Shown here piece after piece: positions 58,001 to 64,000 of a stretch of 64,000 nucleotides of DNA. A program made the translations under genes and the position numbers. The first letter of the stretch is position 1. Every line of letters begins with the position of its first letter. This DNA comes from Metarhizium brunneum (lineage: Eukaryota; Ascomycota; Sordariomycetes; Hypocreales; Clavicipitaceae), in the NCBI RefSeq assembly GCF_013426205.1, contig NC_089422.1, positions 3,162,001 to 3,226,000 of the forward strand. The letters are read 5' to 3'. A model generated the notes under the pieces. That model saw only the letters and a program-made list of their open reading frames with translations, did no database searches and was not told where the DNA came from.

Positions 58001-61000
58001 TCCTAACCCGGCGGCATTTTCCCCAATTCAAAACGATTATGGATAGAAACGGACCCTGGGCTAGGCTTATTTGGTCAAAGGGATCTGTGCCTAGGGCATT
58101 GTTCGCCGCAAGGCGGCTTTCGGACTCCGTGTGTGCTCCGGGACTGCTGGGCTGGGCGCGGCTTTCGGGGCCTACAGAATGAGCAGCGCCATCAAATTTT
58201 TCCTTCACGGGCGTGCCTGGACGTGGACAGACCCCAGGGCCTGCTTGAGTTCAATGTTGTTGACATGCCAGACTCCCCACGGGTCATGGCTAGTGCCCCC
58301 CCGATCAATATTGACGAAACGTTGGGATATGGAGTACGGAGTAAATAAGTTTATCTGCAGATCCAGCGACCTGCGGAGTGCGCCCCATGGTCCAAAGCTT
58401 GGATCGCTTGCAGTATTATCGACTGCCACTTTAAAGTTTGTTTCAAGTCGCTGTTCTGAGTTGGTCCTTCAGTAGGTAGTAGACTTGGTGTTTCGCTACC
58501 CGAAAATGCACGGTCTCAAGACATGAGGCTAAGCCTTGTCATATCAAGATCAATTTCGGGAAGGCTTTTGAGTTTCTTCCGCTTCGTCCAGGACCTGTCT
58601 CGGCAATTAGACCACCTCGGCTGTCTCGAAATCAGGGCGTCTCGCTTCCGTTCTACCAGTATCCTACCAACTGGCGGAGAAACCCGAGATGCTCCGTCCA
58701 AGATGAGCCCGCAATACCCGAAGACATGCTCGCCATCTTGTGCACAGCACAGAGAAAGGTACTCGGTACGATGTGATATGTCATATCCCTCCGGAGTCTG
58801 CTGTGCTCTGTACCAATAACCGCCAAGTGTTTGCAGGTGGGCTGTGGACACCTCTCTATTTAATCTACTTCGTCTTCCGTCAGGGCGGTTTTGGCTCGGT
58901 GGCTGCTGTTGATTCGTAGTCGTAGACTCGGACGTATGTATGTACTACAACTTGCGTAGGGTTGGCCGTTCAGTGATTTGTTGCGCCGCCTGGCCCGACC
59001 CATCATTGTCTTGATTTGATTTCGATGACAAACCGTAATACTACTAGCACACATGGAGAGCGGCATGTTCCATGCCTTCGGTGTGCTCGGTGCTTGGACT
59101 TGATTGCGTCGGTAACGGGCCTCTTGCTCATACTGAGCAAACGGGCGTGCTTCATGACGAAAACACAAACCCTTGTACTCCGTACTCCGAAGATCTATAC
59201 ACGCGCATCTAGCTACATGGCCCAGGGCCACAGTCAGTTAGATCGAGATGTAGGGTTGCACGACTCGTTCCGCTTCGCGCCACTCCACAGAAAGGAACAA
59301 ACAAATCAGTATTTTTAGCTTCTTTGCATCCGCCGTGGTTTACGCATACCTGCAGCGTATGGGCCACGCAACCTTTTGCTTGCCACTCGCTGCCGGTGCA
59401 ACTAAGAATAGGCCTCTTCTGGTCTGGTGAGGAAAGCAAATGTGCGGGTAGTTTTGGTCTTGTCTGGTTCAAGTTCCGTTTGCAGTCAAGTCGTGCTGGA
59501 GCTTCTGGGCACGTCGTATTTGTTCTGCGCCAAGAAAATCGGACAATTATGCCCGTTTCTCCTGCCCAAAACAAGTCAATACAACCTCCACATCCCCCCG
59601 CACGGTTCAAGTAAGCCATGGCGCCCTGCCGCATGAATGCGAGTTCAAATGTTGTGTAAATATGTCCTGTAATTGACCACTGCAACCTTGAGATGGATTC
59701 CCAGGCTGATAATGTCTTGCAATGTCAAGTGATATCAGCAGCAAAACCATGCATGGATACCGCTCTGCAGGCTCTCGGGTTGCGCTTTCTTGGCAAGGCT
59801 CGACCGACTCCTTTGCCCTGGAGCTGGAGTATGTATGTATCATGATGCACTGGTGGCTATGACGAATCCTACATGAATGCCAACCGCCACCAATAGCAGC
59901 CAATACGAATGCCCTGGGAAAGATAACACAACAAGCACCGCACCGAGTATACGTGGATAGTGCTGATAGTGAAAATAAAGTACGACATGACGGCTTTCGA
60001 GATGTATGTAGTAGCCAAATGCGACATGCGTCGAACGGCATACCGTCAGCCCCATTGGTTTCTCGGGTTGCATGCACCAACCACCAATGCCTGCATCGTT
60101 GGCGATTGCGCGCAGAAGCGGATAAGATTTCCTTACCGTCGCAGTCACACCCGGGAGCCTCTCGGGCCATATCAATAATACATACATAAGTCGAACTGGG
60201 ATGTATCTGCAGACCTCCCTCCCGCAAACGCTCAGCTTTTCGCCGTCGACGAACCCATAACCCACATTTCACATGTGCTACGCAGGCGCAGTGCAATTTA
60301 CGAGGGACATGGAACATATCCCACTCTGCACATTGACTAGTATTAGGTGACGTGTGGACAGGCGGATGCAGATAGACACATCGGGCGGCGGGATATATAT
60401 CCAGGTGGCCTGATGCTATCGATTTGTTGAGTAACATCACACGCTCAGATCTAGATCTGGTAACGCACTGCCGAGTCCCCGATCGCTACAGGTGAGCTCG
60501 GAGCTAATAGCCCACACCTGTGGCCTGATAGCTCGGTAGGGACAGCTCGGTAGGGACACAACGACAAGTGAGTTGCCTCCTGTTGGGGTTGTTTCTCAGT
60601 TGAACGTTGCTTGCTTTCCACCGGAGCCGTTGAGCGACGATTTGTTGTCCAGCGGGACTGCCTTTTTCCAGGAGTCGGACCTGCTAGTATTGCCGCAAAC
60701 TTCTCAAAGAATAAGCCCGGTACATTGCTATTTTTAAAATGCAAATACCCTGGGGATTACAGCATACATACGTAATCCTCAGCTCTTTGGATCTCTGGCT
60801 CTTGGCCAGTTGTGGCTGCATATATTGAAGGGGGAGACTAGGCCAACTCAATGTTCTGAACACAGGCACGACCACACTCTCGCAATGGCAACTTCAGCGC
60901 TGGAAGTGTGTTCGGACCGGCCAAGTCGTCTGCCAGAACGACGAAAATCAGCATCAGAGAGAGTCCTCCGAGGTGTGGTATCATTAGCGAAAAGAATGCA

Positions 61001-64000
61001 TGAAGATTTGAGATGCAGGGCTGACGCAATCTGCCCTTCATGCGGGCTGAGGAAAATCCGGCCCCCAATTGTCCCTCTTCGACAGCAGAACAAGTTTCCA
61101 CGCCTGCCGCTTCAACATTGTGATGACACTAACTATAACAGGTTCATTTGGCCTTTGGGCTGCCGCCACAACCACTTTCGACCCATTGTCTGTCAGGGGT
61201 GGGCAAGGAACGAGCGAATGCTTGATTCCGTTGCTTCCGACTGATGGAAATGGAGTTATATCCGACGAGTTGAGCCGAGAGGAGAAGAGGCATTCATTGG
61301 TGTGGCATGAATGGTACCTATTTTGTTAGTTATCGGGTGGTCCTGGTGTGTTTGAGAACAGTAATAAGCTTAAACTGAAGACAGTCAACCTTTGACGGCT
61401 ACATTGTGAATGATCAACGACAAGACGGGCAGAATCTCAGTCTCGTGATTGACCCTGTTTTTTTTTTTTTTTGTTGTTTTTTGTTTTTTTCTTTCAGCCT
61501 CTTCGCAGGCTTTTCGGCGCGGCGCGGCTGATGACCAAGATCCAACGCCTTCCGCCGACGTGGCGAGGGATTTTCTGAGTTTGTGCCTTACATTAGCCAG
61601 GCCCGACGGAACGCCTCCCCTGCCACTGTTGTGTCGAGGCCGGGAAGCCCACCACCTGTTTGTCGGGTTCCTGTCCTCGTTTGGTTCGGTGGAGATGAGC
61701 TCCAAGCCATTGCCCTATCAGGGGAAACCGATGTGCACAGCCATCCGTGGAGCTTCCCTTGTCAAAAAGCTTACTCCATACACATGCTTCTTTTTTTGGT
61801 GGTATGAGTAATAACATGCTGGAGAGATCTCGATCTGACCTAAAACATTCAGTCACAGGCAATAACGTGTTCCCGCCCTGTACAATGCAGCAGGCAAATA
61901 GACGGGGAATGGCAGGTCAACACGGGCAGCATGCTCTTTCAAGCTACACTTACTTCCAGGACGCGGGCTGTGGTGCGATGGAGCACGCAATGGCTTTTTC
62001 ACATGCAGGCTGGGGGACTCGCCGCCACCGTTGACACATCTTCATCCTTGTGGTGGACCAGGTCGAATCCATCACGAGCAAGGATGATGGTACAGCAATG
62101 CCGGCTAAATCGGGACACCCTTTGGCCTGACGTCTGGTGGGTTGGAGGATGGATAGTGAAAGTGGAGGCATTTCCAAAAAAGGCCCCGCTTGAGCTGAAG
62201 AATGGGTACTGTGGAATCGTGGTTATTCCGGCCCGCAGGACTGAGAAAAAAACTCTGCACGCGGAGAGCAAGACGATTCAAACTCCACCGGACCCAACGC
62301 AAGAATGGCCACAGGGTAGCCAGAAATGGCATGTGTCTTGGTCGCTCGCCGAATGCCGACGCCATTGAGCTCATACTGGTGCAAAAGCCATCTTCCAGGG
62401 GTCAATGGAATTTTTTTAATTTTTTTTATTTTTGTTTTCAGGCTGCCAGCCCTCGTCGTCACCCCAGTCCCCGCTGGCCCGTCATGACTTGCATTCGTGA
62501 TGAGTCTGGTGCCCGTGATGGTGTGCCTCGCCGCAGACTGGCCGCCGGTACAACTTCTGGTTTGCTTGACCGGCCTTGGCAGCGTCTTTCAACAGCGAAT
62601 GGAAGTGGCACAAGCACCTGTGTGGTGTGCTCTTGGCTCGACATTCTAGGGTTTGCCTACCTTCCAACGTCGAGTGGCTGGTGTCAAGGCGCAACAGAAG
62701 CGTCACAATGTCTTGTTGTTCATGACACCCTCATCACCTGCAGTACAAGTATAGACTCATATCACTGACCACAGCCGGCGAGGCCCAACACGCCTGCTGC
62801 CCGAGATCGTGGCACTGGGGAAAAAAGAAACTCACCCAAAAACCCGGCAGCGGTGGTTCTTGCGCGGTGTGGCGCGTTGCTATTCGCCGACTCCGACGGC
62901 CGCTGATGGATTTGATGCCATGTGTACATACACACGGACGGCTGCTCCAGTGGCCTCATTCAAGCCCTTTGGACCAAGACTTGTCTTTGGTCTTTGTTTG
63001 GCATCGCCTGTCGAGTTGGGCACGAGAACGTGGATTTTGAGCAGTGGTTGTGGTTGTGGTTGTGGTGGGGGTTGGGTATGCAAGCCAGTGGCGGTGAATA
63101 AATGTCTGGTGTTTGTGGTGCAAATCCCATCGTAGACCGTTTTTGTTCTGAGGATTTGCACGCCGTGATGGAAATGTTATGGGGTAATGAGCGGGATTTC
63201 TTGACCGCGTGAGCTGTTGTTGAACGAACGTGGTAGATGACTACGGGACCATATTGCGGGCAATGTTGGCACTATTCTTATTTCTTCATTTTTAGCCGTG
63301 ATACGTGATAAATTGTGGGTTGGGCTGAGTGTATGGCGGTGAGAGTCTCTTATCTCCTTTGTTTTTGCTTTGTCGTGAGCCGAAGTCGTGTAGTTGGCGG
63401 TGAGTCTGACGGTTGCTGCTGAAGTTGATTCAGACTTCCTCAGTGTGCGGTGGTGTCAACATCGCGGACCAGCACTTGGCATATGTGCCGAGATGGATGA
63501 CTGACGAAACGGGCATCTGTATGCGGCCATGTACGGGTTCTGAATGCCATTGTAACTTGTCCCAAAGAGGGCGACCAACACTAACTTCTTGTCTCTTTGT
63601 CCCCTGTCTACTCTCTCCAGTTTGTCGCCCGGGTGTTCCATGACTGGCAGTTGTAGTTGAAGACAACTCAAGAAGAAACGGCCCGACAAAGCCGAGGTCA
63701 AGGTAAGTGGCAGCATCAGCAGCCATGCCTCTCCCTCCGTGTGAAATACATTCCAAGGGATGAACAGGCCATACAAGTGTCGCAAACTCCTGAGCCTTGA
63801 TATGAGTCTCTTTGTATTCAAGCCTAACATATCTGCTACATAGATATGCCAGTGTATTCTGGATGACGGGGTTCGTGCGATATGAATATTCGAGGCGCGG
63901 ATGGATTCCATGAAATATTTACATCTTAACTCCGTCTCGTATCTCGTCAAGGCATAAAAAATACACTATACTTGGCATCCTATCGTAGTATTATGGACAC
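55034..64000. other. About 9 kb without a supported gene
   Basis: Bases 55034-56100 probably hold the promoter and 5' untranslated region of the gene to the left. Beyond that I find only short, mutually overlapping frames with no domains, signal peptides or paired splice sites, although two reach about 275 codons (56748-57572 and 59607-60440, both minus). CT-rich tracts occur at 57600-57670, and T-runs at 61460-61495 and 62408-62435. GTGCGT (56234-56260) and GTGGTT (63044-63070) simple repeats and several TACGGAGTA elements are present. A gene with small exons or a long non-coding RNA cannot be ruled out. Confidence 0.5.
57820..57837. repeat. 18-base perfect palindrome GTACGGAGTACTCCGTAC
   Basis: Two TACGGAGTA-type half elements meet head to head to form a perfect inverted repeat. 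The same 9-mer occurs singly at 21569, 40691, 40814, 56074, 58335 and 59176 in this window, always outside the called genes. Confidence 0.85.

Noticed and set aside
59607..60440. 277-codon Cys- and His-containing open frame on the minus strand
   Set aside because: No signal peptide or regular cysteine spacing, and no splice support; judged chance, though it is the longest frame in the desert.

Overview
The window looks like nuclear DNA of a filamentous ascomycete, most likely a sordariomycete and plausibly of the order Hypocreales. This is inferred from short introns of about 45-130 bases with fungal splice and branch sites, large intergenic spaces, a Zn(II)2Cys6 regulator, CYP53, SIT-type transporters and an isocyanide synthase-NRPS-like gene. 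I see no rRNA, tRNA, CRISPR, bacterial-type operon or intact transposon. Exon limits were set by eye from splice signals and reading phase.

Left part (1-29.7 kb): a secreted acid sphingomyelinase cut by the window edge, a Zn2Cys6 regulator, a CYP53-type benzoate 4-monooxygenase, an M81/MlrC-like metallopeptidase, three different sugar-porter (SP) MFS transporters, a Ser/Pro-rich protein of unknown function, a polynucleotide kinase/3'-phosphatase and, divergent from it, an unrecognised protein whose reading frame appears broken near its start. The regulator, P450, M81 protein and first two transporters form a loose nutrient-uptake and catabolism neighbourhood, but nothing proves that they act together.

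Centre (30.5-44.8 kb): the main point of interest. A 1617-residue isocyanide synthase / adenylation / carrier / acyltransferase megaenzyme (CrmA type) is transcribed away from an alcohol-acetyltransferase-like gene across a shared promoter. An HSL-type alpha/beta hydrolase follows. Two paralogous SIT-family (siderophore-type) MFS transporters flank the set, one on each side. The promoters of both transporters and the shared promoter carry (C/T)TTGCTCA boxes like the Mac1 copper-response element. The most economical reading is a copper-regulated isocyanide metallophore locus that makes, acylates, imports and possibly hydrolyses its product.

Right part (44.8-64 kb): a small cysteine-free secreted protein, a GT2 processive glycosyltransferase, a Ser/Pro-rich conserved-looking protein, and about 9 kb at the right end with no convincing gene. 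That last stretch holds several copies of a TACGGAGTA / TACTCCGTA element, including an 18-base perfect palindrome.
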